Part shown: piece by piece, positions 9,701 to 24,298 of the stretch | Layout: the number at the start of each line of letters is the position of its first letter | Numbering within the stretch: the stretch's first letter is position 1 | From: Cutaneotrichosporon cavernicola | Taxonomy: Eukaryota; Basidiomycota; Tremellomycetes; Trichosporonales; Trichosporonaceae | Direction of reading: 5' to 3' | DNA: 64,000 nt | NCBI RefSeq assembly: GCF_030864355.1 | Contig: NC_083397.1 | Location: 1,550,001-1,614,000, forward strand | Position numbers and translations under genes: made by a program | Notes under the pieces: model-generated | The model's database searches: none | What the model was told of the DNA's origin: nothing | The model's input: the letters and a program-made list of their open reading frames with translations, nothing else

Positions 9701-11934
9701 CTACTTGGGAGCGAAGAAATCTGTGAGCTTGCGCTTAGGAGGCGCACCGGCGGGCGTCGGGGCTGGGCGCTTCTTCGCGGCAGTGAACTTGGGTTGGGGC
9801 TTCACGGGCTGTGGCTGTGGCTTTGGCTCCGGCTGCGACTTTGGCTTGACATTCGGACACGAGGCAGAGTCCTTGCTCGTCGTCTTGACGAAGCTGAGGG
9901 GGTCTCTGCGGGTGCGAGTCGAGTCATCGTCCTCGTCCTGGTCTCTGGAAGGTACAGTCCTGGTCTTTGCCCCGTCCTTGTCCAAGAACGCTAGAGGGTC
10001 CTCGACCTTTCCCTTGTTTAAGAGGGGATCCTTCTTCCCGACCACGCTCTTCTCAGGCCCAACGACATGCCTGCCTCTATCCAAGCGAACCGGGTTGGCT
10101 TGTGAGGTCTCCTTCGCGTCACCGAGCTGGTGTATCCCTGACGATCTCCCGGATTTGGCTGCGAAGGGGTTCCGCTTGACCTGGCTCTGGCTTTGACTTG
10201 GAGGTGCAAACGATGCTGGAGCTGCACGAGTGATCCATGGCCTGCGCTGCGCGGGAGACTGCAAAGCGGGCGGGCTCGACTGACTCTGCACCTGCGTCTT
10301 GGCCGGCGCGTCAACAGAAACGAGCATGTCCGCGACCTCGCTCCGCCCAACAGCTGTCCGGCGTACGTTCGTCTGCACAACCGCCTCGGCCCTCTTGTAC
10401 TTCAACTCCCACCACTGGGGATGTACCAACCGAACCATCATGAGGTCAGGCATTCCCCTCACCTCGCCATCGACTACCTCGACCTCCTTCTTCTTGGGAT
10501 AATATACCCGGCCTGCGGCGTGGTTGGTCGCCACCATGGCCTTCCAGCCATGGGCGCGCTTCACGCCGTCCCGAAACTCGCGGAGGCCACGGTTCGCCTC
10601 TTCCCGCTCCGTTTTCCACCAGCTCTTGGGGGCGCGTTTGCCGGTCGCAAGGGCGCGGTCTACCGCCTCCTCGTGGGATTGGAAGTTGAGCGCCCACTCG
10701 ACGGCGTGCCGCCGCTTCTCATCTTCGTGGTTATTTACCATGCGGGCGTTGCGGCCCCATACCGTCCCTGTGCCGCCGGTCACGAAGTGGCCCCGATGAG
10801 TTGGGCCTAGGTCGGATGACCAGGTGGGCCGAAGAGCATCGTGGAGGTGCTCTGGGCTGGGGGTGGGGCCTGGCACTACGTGTAGGGCGAGGTGGCGGCG
10901 CTCATCCCCTTCCTCCTCTTTGACATCTTTGGATCCTTCAGAAGGAAGGTCGGGCTTGAGGAGACTCGCAACAAGGTTGTCGAGCACCTCCTCCTGATCG
11001 ATCTGGAAGAGATCCTTCAACCCATCGGTACAGCGCTGGAATGGGGGCTGATCCTCAAAGTATCCCGCACTGGCGCGGTTCACGACCCCCAAAGCCACTT
11101 CCGTACAGCTCGTATCGCGGACATCGATGACGCTGAGTCCGGGCCATCGAGCGAGCGATTTCATGCTCCGGTCACCAACCCGCCGACATCCAGGGAGATA
11201 TAACGCGCGGAGGCGCCAACATCCCCGGCCTTCCTCCCAATCGGGAAGCTCGAGCGAGGCGGCGAGCATGCGTATTCCGTCGTCGCTAATCACCCCCTGC
11301 CGGATCCAGAGTACAGTGAGGTGGTCAGCCCATCGGAGGGCCTGGAGGCCAGCGTCGTCGACGCTGTCATCGAGCGTTAGAGTCGTCAACAATCTGAATT
11401 TGTCGGGGTTGAGTTCCTTGAAGATACGCGGGATCTCGAGGAGGGGATGTTCGCGGTCTTCGAGGCGGGTAGTGGAGGTGGCGAGATTGCGGACTGTATT
11501 CGCTGCGGGAAGGGCGATGGTGTGACTCGGTGCCCATTGTGCCGCGCCTTCGGGGTCATGGATCGCCATAAAGGCCCACATCGTCGCCTGGTCTGGTCGG
11601 GCGGGGCTCGTGTTATCTGCTGAATAGTACCGGTCATGGAATACGGTAGCCATGAGTTTCCTGAAGAGGACGGGAGGAAGACGCAAGTCACCGGGGCGGA
11701 AGGCGTCAAAGTTCGCGCTGATAATGTTCGAGCACATCCCAACTAGCGAGGTTTCGCGAGGTTGCACGCTATGCGCGGGGAGCGGGAGCGGCTTGAGGAG
11801 CCATAGTGGACGACTGTTGCCTGACCTGCTGTCAATGAGAAAAGGAAGGAAGCTCACTGGACTACACGGTCGGTGACCTCGCCCCCGAGGCCGGAGGCGA
11901 GCGTCTCGTGCAGACTACGCTCGAGCTCGGCCAT
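9701..11934 (-). CDS. LRR protein with C-terminal PCNA-interacting-like (PIP) motif
   Basis: Two exons: 11934-11858 and 11828-9701, 734 aa. Residues ~150-270 form AMN1/F-box-type leucine-rich repeats (LTTLTLDDSVDDAGLQAL, VLWIRQGVISDDGI, LRALYLPGCRRVGD). The C-terminal half is charged, Pro/Lys-rich and probably disordered. The extreme C-terminus is KRKLTDFFAPK, which matches the PIP-box core L-x2-FF with Lys in place of the usual Gln. No F-box was recognised at the N-terminus. A role as an adaptor bringing a substrate or ligase to PCNA is an inference. The acceptor is a tandem NAGNAG (CAGCAG), so isoforms differing by one residue are possible. Confidence 0.75.
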
Positions 11935-12573
11935 GCCCGGTCGATGAGTATGTTTGTGGTAATGTTGATGGACGCGTCGCGTCTTGTCCACTGCGTCTGC
12001 TAATGTCCGCAGGTCCCAAGTCAGTCGCGCGTCTGTGTCACGTGAGTTTGGTCCCGCTTTGCTTGTTCATTTCTTACATTCTCCAGTGAGCTGTTACTTG
12101 TGTGCTCAACACACACGCCCAAGCTGACGCCCACGCCCACGCCCACGCCCACAGCGAGCGCACACCTCCACTCGCACTCCTCCAGCCACATCAAGAGCTT
12201 CATGTAACCTATCGAACGGAATACGGAACGGAACGACTCGTTAGTACCACCACAGCACTCGCGCCAACCCTACGCGCTCGCCCTCACAGGGCACATTCAC
12301 GCGTAACGTTGGCCTGGCATATCATGTCTATGTCACAGGGTACGATACGGATTACCCCGCTCTCTAGAACACATGGTGATGGGGAGTCAATGAATGATGA
12401 ACAGTCTATTTGTTTGTGGTGTGCAACGAGTGAGGGCCAGGCCATGCCGCGGCGCACCTATGTCTTGATGATGTGGATGGAGGGGGAGACGCAGGTCCCA
12501 GCACCGAAGTGTCCGGGGGAGGGGAGGTAGGGGGTGGGGGTGGAGGAGGGAGGAGATGAGGAGATAAGGGGGT
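11935..12573. other. Spacer with short CCCACG repeat
   Basis: Contains the LRR-gene promoter (minus strand) and the DBP2 3' UTR. A CCCACG hexamer is repeated about four times at 12126-12152. No gene is seen. Confidence 0.4.
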
Positions 12574-14845
<2,272 letters not shown>

Positions 14846-15964
14846 TATGCGAGGTTGTTTGGGAGTGAGAGGTTGTAGAGAATGACTGGTGGTCGTGGAT
14901 AGACCTGTTTTGTTTTGTTTCTGACGTGTAGAAGAGACGGGGTGTGTCTCGAGAGGATGAGTAGAGGTAACGGGGAGAGGGAGGAAGGAGTAGAGTTGAG
15001 AGGAGGAAGGTGGATCTGTTGATAGCGACGACACTCTTGTGGCCCTCCTCTCCCCCTTGCCCTGGGAAGTCATGTGCGCCCTGGGGTGGAGTGCGAGAAA
15101 ATACTCCCGAGTTCCAGGTGAAGCTTTTCCACTCAAAAAGTCCTCTGGCCCAGAGCGCTCCATTAATCATCCAAGAGGGGATCGTATAAGTTCGGGATTA
15201 GGTACAGACCACGTGTTGTGGCACTCGCACCTCCTTCTCCTCAAGCGTCTGACCAAAGTTGGAAGATGGCCTTCCTTCGTTCACCATCTTCCCCTCCCCT
15301 CCCATCAACAGCTCAAGATATCTGCTAAAATGGTATGTCCCCCTCCCCTCCCCGGATGAAACTATGGACATTTGCACGTCAGTACGACAGCCGCGCTCCT
15401 AGCTTGCTAGGCTGCGGCTGGCACGAGTTCACTTCGCATTTCTGAACCTCTCGTCAGCGCGCGTGAGCATTGCTGACAGCAGGCATATGAACTGCCTTGA
15501 TTTTTGAGCCGGCGCAAGCCGGGGTGGCACTCGAGTAGATTGATACTGACCCTACACCTTTGTCGCGCAGGCGCTGCCTGACGACACGCTCTCAGTCCCC
15601 CGTCGCAGCGGTAAGACCTTTTGTCGAGCCATGCTGTCGGTGGGGATTTCCGGCCCAAGTGGCTGGACGAGCGGAGAAGAAAGACTTGACTGGGCATGTC
15701 CCCGCCTCTATACGCCTCCACTGAGTGGGGACTAATCAGTCTTGGCAACATTCCATATTCCTGCTGAATGCATCTTTGCTGTATTCCTGTCTCCTGTTGC
15801 GTTTTTGCTTGTCGCTGTTTGTGAATGGTTTAGCAGATTTAGTGCTTTTGCTTACAGAATCCGCTCGAACGCGTCATGACGGAAGTATAAACTTGCGGTG
15901 GAGGTCGCCCAGTTGACAAATACACGCCCCGCCACCCAACAACACCAACAACACCAACAACACA
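14846..15964. other. Divergent promoter region; possible small spliced gene at 15330
   Basis: Holds the DBP2 5' region on the minus strand and the RPAP1 promoter on the plus strand. On the plus strand a Y-rich leader precedes AAAATGGTATGT at 15330-15338, the ATG-then-donor arrangement common in highly expressed fungal genes. A trial splice (ATG, then ~15571-15611, then ~15739-15878) gives a ~60-residue peptide with one hydrophobic stretch, but it matches nothing I know. The donors and acceptors are plausible, not proven. It could equally be a non-coding transcript. Confidence 0.25.
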
Positions 15965-18900
15965 ATGTTCGTCAAAGATATTGTCGAGCGTGACGCACCA
16001 CCTCCAACAGCACCTCGTCCGCCTGCGCAACAGTCTCGAGGCTTTCCCACTGCCTCCCACAGGTCAGGGGGAAGCGCGTTCGCCCGCGCACGCAAGGATG
16101 CGAAAGTTCGAGCGGGCGGCGGGCTGACGGTTGGCGAGGGCCGGGTTGTGGAGGCTGTACCTGGTGTACAACCCTCTTCCCAGGAGACTCTACCGTCCGC
16201 CTTTCAAGGCTCATCCCAGAAGGCTGATAATGGAGAGGAGCGCTCCGCCATCTCCCTGCCTGCTCTCTCCGCGGCTGAGCAGATCCGCCGTCAAGTGCAC
16301 ACCGAGAACCTTGCGCGGGTCCAGGCCATGTCTCAAGCTGAGCGCGAGTCCGAAGCCGACGAACTAAAGGAACGCTTTGGCACCGACATCGTGGACCTCA
16401 TGCGTCGCCGGCGCGCGGCGCGTGACGGCGCGAGGGTGGGGCCGCGGCTGGTACAGAGCCAGAAGGGGATGGGGGTGTTTGAGGGTGGGCCGGTGGAGAG
16501 ACCGACGAGGGGGGAAGTGGAGATGGGGGACATGGGAGAAGAAGCAGGTCTGGAGCGAGTGGGAGGCATGGGTGGGGTGGTAGATCGGGTTGGTGAGCTC
16601 GGTGCCGGGGAACGCGCGCAGAACACTGCGCGTATCGCGGGCATGAGCACCGCTGAGCGCGATGACGAGATGCGCGACCTCGAGGAACGTTTTGGTGCGG
16701 CTCTCCTCGGCCGCCTGAAGAGCACGCTCGCGAAGCGCAGCTCCCCGACGCCAAAGCCTGCAGAGCCGAAGCATGGTGAGCTGATCTGAGTCATCACAGC
16801 TGACGCCAGCCGCGAAGCCTGTGCATGATCATCCCACATCGGACCCGCGACCCTTCAAGTCCCTCAAGGCCCAGTCCAAGGTCCAGCCCCAAGCCGAGTC
16901 TTCCAAGGCCGGACCCTCCAAGCCCAAGTCCGTGCGCTTCGACGCGCCGCCCACACCCACCGAGCTCCGGCGCTACTTCCCAGACGCGCCGGCGAACGAC
17001 CCAAAGCTGGAGTGGATGATGAACTCAGCGGCGGCCTCAGTTCAGCCCCCTCCCCAGACAGAAGAAGGGGAAGATGAGAACGCTACCCGTTTCGATTTGC
17101 AGGGCAATCCGCTGAGCCAAGAGCAGGCAGCAAAGCTGCCCTCTCATCTGGGGCTGCATCATCACGGCGCTGCCCCCGAGATGGCGGGATACACCGTCGG
17201 CGAGATCACGCATCTCTGCTACTCGACCGTCGCGAGCCAGCGAGTCGCAATGATGGGTGTCCTGGGGCGGGTGGTGCGGAACTACCGACGCGCTGAGGCG
17301 GAGATGAAGCCGAAACCGAAGGAGGAAGCCAAGGAGGAGGATGGGGAGACCAAGAAGGAACAGGGTTGGGTTGCGGACTGCCGCGACGCTGACGTAGAGG
17401 GGAAAGCCCTCTCTGTCTCCTCCTCGATCCTCGCCTCGCCCACGCGCGCTCTCTCTGTCGTCTCCGCCGCCATCGACCTCCTCTTCGTTTCCCTCGGCGG
17501 TCCCTGGCCCTACCTTGACCACCCGCCCATCCACTTCCACCCAGACCCCACGCGTAATGGCGAGGCCACAGGTTGTGCCGCAGTGGCATGGGACGACCTT
17601 TCCTCTCGCCTCTCTGAACTCATTTCCTCCGACCTGCCCCCTTCTACCCGCGCACAGCTCCTGCGCATCTTGCGCCGGGCGGCCACAGCCGCCCCGCAAG
17701 TCGCGGAGGCGATCACCCCGATCGTCCCGCATGCCGTCAAGGCGCTCGTTCTCCGTCCTGCCTGGCCGAGTGAGATGCCGAACATCGATGCGCTCCGGCT
17801 CTTGAGGGAGACGATCGAGAGCTCGAGGGAGGCAGCGGAGGCTCTGCGACCCACCGCTGAGGCACTGCTCAAGTTCCTCGCGACTGATATCCCGATCTCG
17901 GGCAAGGAAGTTGTGCTCGAGGTCCTGCGTATCCTCTATGGGCTGGGGCGATATGGGATGGGCGCGAGCTTGGCCGCGAGCGCGCGCGAAGTCTGGTCGC
18001 GCCTAGCGACATGGATCTCCACCGAAGGAGGGGAAGTCTATGTGGCCTACTTTGACCTCCTGCGCGTCTGGGTCGTCTGCGCGATCGATCCGCACCGCAC
18101 CACGCCCGAACACGACCTCACCTGGTCCCAACTCTGTGCGCTGGGTATCGTTGACGAGGCCACCTCCGCTCTCCGCACTCTCCTTGCGGTGGAGAAGGAG
18201 TGGACCAAGATCGCCGCGGTTCTGGCAGTGCTTGCCGAGTACGCCCTCGGCGCCTCGATTAACGGCCAACGCGGAGGAGAGGGCGAGAAGGACGCTCTCC
18301 TCAGCTCATTGCAGGAGATGGACCTGTTGGGTGCCATTCCCACGTCGGTGGCGGACATCCCACAGGATGGGGGGTTCAACGCAGCGCTCGCCCAGGTATT
18401 CCACCTCAACAACGCCCTTGACTTCAAACTCGTTGTGGGTCCGCCCCTCCAGCGACTGGTGTGCTGGACTCTCTCGACAGCAGGCAGGGGAGACGTGGAA
18501 CTCCGCCACGCCGTGCTCACTACTGCGAAACGCGTAGTGGATCTGGGCATGTGGGCCCGCAGCGCGTTCGACCTCGCACTCAACTTTGGGCCCGGGGACG
18601 AACCCCTCGCCCTGTCGCTAGTTGACGACATCATCCGGACCGACTGGGCGGCTCTGGCTGACCTCGAGCACCACCATGAAGAAGGCGACGAACCCATACA
18701 GCCAGTACTGAACGCGATCAAGTCCATCGGCCACGCGGACGGCCTGACGATCCTCCGCCCCTTACTACACGCGACCATCCTCCCCGCTTTGGCGGACATT
18801 CTCGCGCCTCGCCCCTCACACCTCTACCTCAAAGCGACGGGTACGCTGCGCCCTCCCCCTCCAAATCTGCCACAAGCTCTTCCCCTCCTTCAAGACTGGG

Positions 18901-19808
18901 TATTCTCCCCCCTCGACGAGCTACTACGCAGTGGCGCCTCACAGGCCCTCGACCTAGCCCCAGGGGACTGGGACGCGTCCGAACCCCAACTCGTGCGGGC
19001 GACGCTGGCGCTCTCCCGCCTCGCTCACCTCACCTCCCCAAGTTACAGGAATCGGACTGACGCGATCCTGGGGGCAATGAAAGTCTTCATGCTCGAACAC
19101 GGCCTGCCCGACGCCCCCAACTCGGTCAAGGACGTGTTTAGGGACGACGCCGTCTCGTCGTCTCTCACCGCCATATTGGACACCACGGCCATCCCGTCCT
19201 CTGGGGAAGTCGTACCTGCGCCACTTGAGAGTGCAGCGCGCTTCCTTGGGGAAACGCCCTTCTTCCAGTTCTATCAGGACCTCGTGGCTCTCTACGAGGC
19301 AGTGAGTTTTGGCGATCACAACTTCTCAGAAGTTCTACTTCCTCCACTCGCAATGAATTATCCCGTCGATTACCGTCGTCTCCTGTGGGCGGAGAGCGGG
19401 GCACTCCGCTCCCTCCGTATCGATACTGGAGTGCCTCTCGAATGCGGGACTATCTCGACCTATTTCACGCCCCTCGAGACCGACCGCGGTGTGCTGCATT
19501 CCTACGCACGCGCTCTTGTGGCGGGCAAGGAGGGATTCCTTGGCCGCGTGGCTATGCACCACCTCGCCGGCATGCTTTGGAAGGGAACGGACACGGAGCG
19601 CACGAGCCCACGCGTCCAGCTCCTCGTGGTCGTGCTTGCGCAGGGGAGCGATGCCGTGCTCCACCGCGTTATTGCGCACGACGTGGAGGGCGAAGACGGC
19701 ACTGGGACTGTGGGTGAGGGCGAAGTTAAGCGCCGGGTTGCGGCCGCCGCACAGCTCGGCGGACCACGTGCTGTCTCACGCCTCAAAGCCGCGGGGTACG
19801 AGATCTAG
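15965..19808 (+). CDS. RPAP1: RNA polymerase II-associated protein 1 (RPAP1/Rba50)
   Basis: Two exons: 15965-16775 and 16810-19808, 1269 aa; the intron ends in GCTGACGCCAG. The N-terminal domain shows two copies of a helical motif (ENLARVQAMSQAERE..LKERFG and QNTARIAGMSTAERD..LEERFG). The RPAP1 C-terminal signature follows at about residues 360-430 (RFDLQGNPL, LGLHHHG, AGYTVGEITHL). The rest is long helical repeat sequence. Family knowledge: RPAP1/Rba50 is needed for assembly and nuclear import of RNA polymerase II with GPN GTPases. The exon 2 frame is open for nearly 3 kb, unusual beside neighbours with many introns. Confidence 0.9.
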
Positions 19809-19975
19809 ATAAGATAGATGCATTCACAGGGATGTCACTGCATACACAGAGGCTGGATACCTTAGAGGGGAGCCTGGGGCGACTCCCGGCGCGTCAAGGC
19901 GCCACATGGCGCGAGGCCGCGCGCAGCTGGCCGTCTGTCTGTCTGGAGAGATCAAAATCGAGCGTAGTCGCCTTG

Positions 19976-22900
19976 CTACGAGTTTGTAATCCGGACCTTG
20001 ATGCCGCGGCGCGCCATGCTCTGCTCGATGTTGACGAGGTCCTCGTTCTCGAGTCGCTTCTCGTTCTGCAGCACGAGACGCTTCAGCTGCTCCTGCTCCG
20101 CCCGCGACGCCGCCTGGTGCGTGCGCACGTTGCTCGCGATCGACGAGTCTATCGGAATGTCCACCGAGCGCACCTGCCGTCAGCTCTGAAGGATTTAGAT
20201 GAGCTCACCTGCGGCTTGTTGCCCTTCTTGGACAGCAGCATGAACTGCATCTTACTCGCGTCTGACTCGCCGTTCTGCTGTCGCTTGCGGAACATAGGCA
20301 CAGCCTGGTCGAACACGGGCGGCGCAGCCTTGCGCTCAACCGTCGTGTCAGCCAACATGCGCGCAAAGTCACGGTCGAACTCGTCCTGCGCGCGCTCGTC
20401 AAACTCGTCGAGCTCTTTAGGCTGGTCACGTATCAGCACGACGTCGTCATCGTCCTCATCGTCGACGTCGGGCGACGGCGTCTCTTCTTCGTCGTCCGTG
20501 TCGTCAATGCGCTCAATGCCAGGCTCGCTTGCGCGCTCCCCTTCATCCTCGTCATCGTCGTCGTCGTGGTCTACAGTCAATTGTGATATCCACAACAACT
20601 CACCAGTGGCGTTAGCCGCCAGCATTGCATCGAGGGCCTGGGCCGCCTCTCCAAAGTTTCGCAGGCGGTTGACCACAAGTCCGTCTTTGACCCCCTTGGG
20701 ACGGCCTTTGGGACGCAGAGTCTCGAGCAGGTCGTCGAGCATGAAGTCGACATCCATCGGCATCTCCGCCTTGCAGACGGCATAGAGCTGCAGTTAGCTA
20801 GTGACAACGTCCATTTGAAGGGCTAACCTGAAGGACGACAAGGTAATGGTCAAGTCTCCGCCGCAAGGAGCCCTTGGCGAAACAGCTACCACACGTGTCG
20901 AGGATCACACCTGCTAAGCGCACGCGGAAGAAGTCCTCTACGGAGTCGATGGGGCTGTCGCGCCCTGGGACAGGGAAGCCCTCAGCTGCGGTCAGCTCAA
21001 GTCACTGACGCAGAAGCTCACGGTGTCCAAACGACAGCAGCTGCCAGAGCACCTCAAAGATGACCGCCGCGTTGACGACGCGGTACATATACAGCTCCGC
21101 GAGGAACTTGGCACTCGCGATACGGCGCTGGTTGAACTTGAAGATGTTCTCCTGCGCCGGTTAGCCGTAACGAGGTAGCTGAACCAACCTCCATGCCGAT
21201 TCGGATGTCTTCCATGACCTGGTCCACGACCGCGACGGAGAAGTCGACGTGGTATCGCTGAAGGTCGTACACAATCCCCGCTATCCTACCAATGTTCTCA
21301 AACTTAACCTCCCACACCTCTGTGAATGTCCGGAGAAGAAAGTCTGCGGTCTCTGGGTCCTCCCAGTGCATCTTACGCATGAGGAGGAGCACTTTTTCCT
21401 GTGCGCGTTTCGTCAGCACGTTGTACAGGAGGTGCTGGATGTAGAGCTGCATGGGCGGCAGTTCGACAACCTCACGTGCGACGCGTTCTGGTGGGTTGCA
21501 CTGGTGTCAGTAACCATCATCCAGTCATCACCTACCTGGTAGAAGGCGTTCTCAAGCATGATGTTCAGGCGCTGGTCAAGGTGGGTGACGCTCTGCTTGC
21601 GGCGCATCAACTCGATCTGCATGTCAGCTACACACTGCCAGGCACGCACCATGCTCTTGGCCGTCTCAGACGTTCCCTCGGAACGGAGGAGGAATCGGCC
21701 ACACGTCTCCAGCAGGTTGGCAATATTCTCGACGTTGAACTTGAAGTTGTCGACAAACACCTTCAGGACGTGGAGAATGGTGTACGGACGCGCCACCTTG
21801 AACTTGGCCAGCTCGCCGTAGAAGCGGACGTTCTGGTGTCAACTCAAGCAGTTTGCGTTAGCCTACCTTCAACCGGACGCTGTCGAGCTCGCGTACCGTC
21901 CGCTTGCGCTGGAGGTAGCGCATCTCCTCGTCCAGGGTCTCGATGATACCCTTGCCAACGTCAGGCATGTACTTGTCGATGATGGCAACGAAGCGGCCAT
22001 AGTGTGGAAGAAGATCGGTGCGGCTCTTTGGAACAGCGCCGATGAACTGATGTTAGCTAAGATACTGGATAGTGAGCAGCGTACCTTGATAAGCCGCCGA
22101 CGCGCGGCCTTCGAGTTGAGGAACGCAAACTCGATTGCGAGCTTGTCGATCATCTCGCGGTTGACCGCCTCCGGAAGAGCAGCGAAGAGCGCAGTAAGAC
22201 GCGCAGCCGGGCCTGACTGAAGCTCTTCGTCCCCGGCGCCGTCAGCAGCGGGTTGCGGCTCCTCCTCGTGGGCTTCGTGCTCTGCTGGACCAGACTCTTC
22301 CGAGAAGGCGGTGTCGTTCCGGTCCATATGAACAGTCTCCTCCTCACTCGAAGCGCCCTCAAGCACCATCTGTTCAATCTGGCGACGGAGGTCTTCCTCT
22401 TCGCGCAGCTGGGCTTGGGCGTCGGCTTCAGCGTCAGCGTCAGTCGCCTCCTCGGGCGCCTTTTCCTTCTCGCCCTCATCCTTCTCGGACTTCTTGCCCT
22501 TTACGCCGAGTAAGGACGCAGGAACAAGGTCGAGGAGGTCTGGGAGGTCCTCGTAGAAGCGACGCTCCTCATCGTCGTCCCAAATTCCCCCAGGCACGAC
22601 GCCATCCTCGCGCACAGTAAACGATGACGTGGTGTTGACGATCTGGAGGCCTGACTTGCCCAGCGACGCGGCGGTTGGGAGGACAGGTGAATCAAGGCCG
22701 AGGAGGTCAGCGAGGCCCTGAACACCGGTGGTGAGGCGCTCGACGGCCCGCGTCATGCGCTCGTACGCGTGCTGGCGGTCCTCGAAGATCTCGCCCGACT
22801 TGATGTACGCCTCGTGGTTGCGCTTGTCCTGCTCGAGAAGTTTCAAAGGTCAGTCTATTCTAGCGTAAACTCACGAGCTGACCCTTGACGAGCGTCTTGC

Positions 22901-23743
22901 TGGCCGTGTCAAAGTATTTAGTAAAGAGTTCGCGCATCTGTCTCTGGACCTCGGCGGGGATGAGCTCCTCGACACCGTCAGGAAGCGCTTCGGGTGCGGC
23001 ACCGTCCGTAGGTGGGACCGAACCGAGGTACGCTCGGCTGAAGTGCTTAAGGAAGGTAGACATGAGGGGGATGTTGGTGTACTGGGGGTCACTCGTCATC
23101 TAGGGTCAATATCGAATTTGCCACCTAACGCACGAGTGACTTGAGAACCTTGCCGACCTCGGCCGCGCCCTTGAGCGCGCCCTCAGGCCAGGCCATGAGC
23201 ATGGCCAGCTCAGACACGATACGGAGGACGGGGCGCTGGCGCGAGATACGCTCCTTGTCCTCCTTCTCGCGGTCCTTCTCAGACGCGTCTTTGGCTGGTG
23301 GAGGTGCGGGTGCGAGGATGGTCAACAGCGGGGGAAGCAGCTGGGGGAGAAACTCAGGAGCGAGTCGTTTGTGCAAGTACACAATGATCTATCGTTAGCC
23401 TGCTCTGGAGGAGACGCACCTCGACAGCGACCTCGGGGTCGCCGCGTCCGCGGCTCGCGCCGTCGACGACAGCCGCGACTATCTCGGCCGTATACTTGGA
23501 CAGCACAAGGCCATCAATCTCCTTGATAATGGCATCAACGGGACCAATAAGCAGTGCGGCCTTGAGGCGATTGATTAAAGTCGTGTGCTTCTTGAGCGAC
23601 GAGTCGAGTTGTCCAGGCGGCCCTGTGGTCAGTCACTCAGAAAGGAGGAACTGACGGTATGGGTCGTCTATCCAGTAAGTGTCGACTGTCTTGAGGAGCT
23701 CGCGCCTGCGAGGGTATTTTGCGACATAGTCTTGAGCAGACAT
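19976..23743 (-). CDS. UPF2: Nonsense-mediated decay factor Upf2/Nmd2
   Basis: Thirteen exons (minus): 23743-23656, 23622-23420, 23388-23134, 23099-22875, 22828-22085, 22046-21867, 21832-21536, 21500-21189, 21151-21022, 20985-20828, 20787-20604, 20570-20209 and 20173-19976; 1111 aa, every junction in phase. Three MIF4G-type helical domains are recognisable (for example TDPQYTN region aa, DKRNHEAYIKSGEIFEDRQ, MQLYIQHLLYNVL, RLAGVILDTCGSCF). They are followed by an Asp/Glu-rich linker and a C-terminal Upf1-binding segment ending RRGIKVRITNS. Role: bridges Upf1 and Upf3 in NMD. Introns are 31-46 nt. The first donor is GTCAGT. The intron at 20603-20571 is a multiple of three without a stop. Confidence 0.92.
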
Positions 23744-24298
23744 TATCGCTGGTCTAGGCGTTGAGCGCGGCAGCCAAGAATCAGAATCAGTGTTGACAAT
23801 ATGTTGTGGATGTGGATGGGGCGACACGAAGTGTGGAGGGCACCTATCGTTTGTCTAGTAAGTGGCAAAGTGGATATAAGCGGACATGTGAGTGAATGTC
23901 CGCGGCATGTTCAACAGGAGCAGGAAGGAGGCTTTGGATTCTGGCCCTTATTCGACCCTTTTGGCCTCTTCGCCTCTCTGTGCCTTCCCTTTCGTTCCGC
24001 CACCACTGACCAGGCCCGCCAAGCAGCACTGCCGTACCAACTTGCATCATCCCCTCCTTCCCCCAATCCCCCATCCTTCATCTCCATACACTCACTCCCC
24101 TCCATCTCTCATCCGTCTCTCCCCATCTTCATCACGGCGGGATCACGGCGGGATTCACATCTCCGCAGTCCGCACGTCTGGCGGCTCTCGCGTAATCACT
24201 CGCGCGGGATACGCCCATATTCATCTGGGCTGGCCGACGAACGACGCGCTCGCCGGCCCGGCACCAGCTCACCTTCCATCCTTCCTTCTCCGCCAACC
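23744..24298. other. Divergent promoter between UPF2 and the WD40 gene
   Basis: About 550 bases. The plus strand from 23950 to 24120 is C/T-rich, as expected for a leader of the gene to the right. A direct repeat of GGCGGGATCAC/GGCGGGATTCAC lies near 24136-24158. No gene is supported. Confidence 0.4.
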
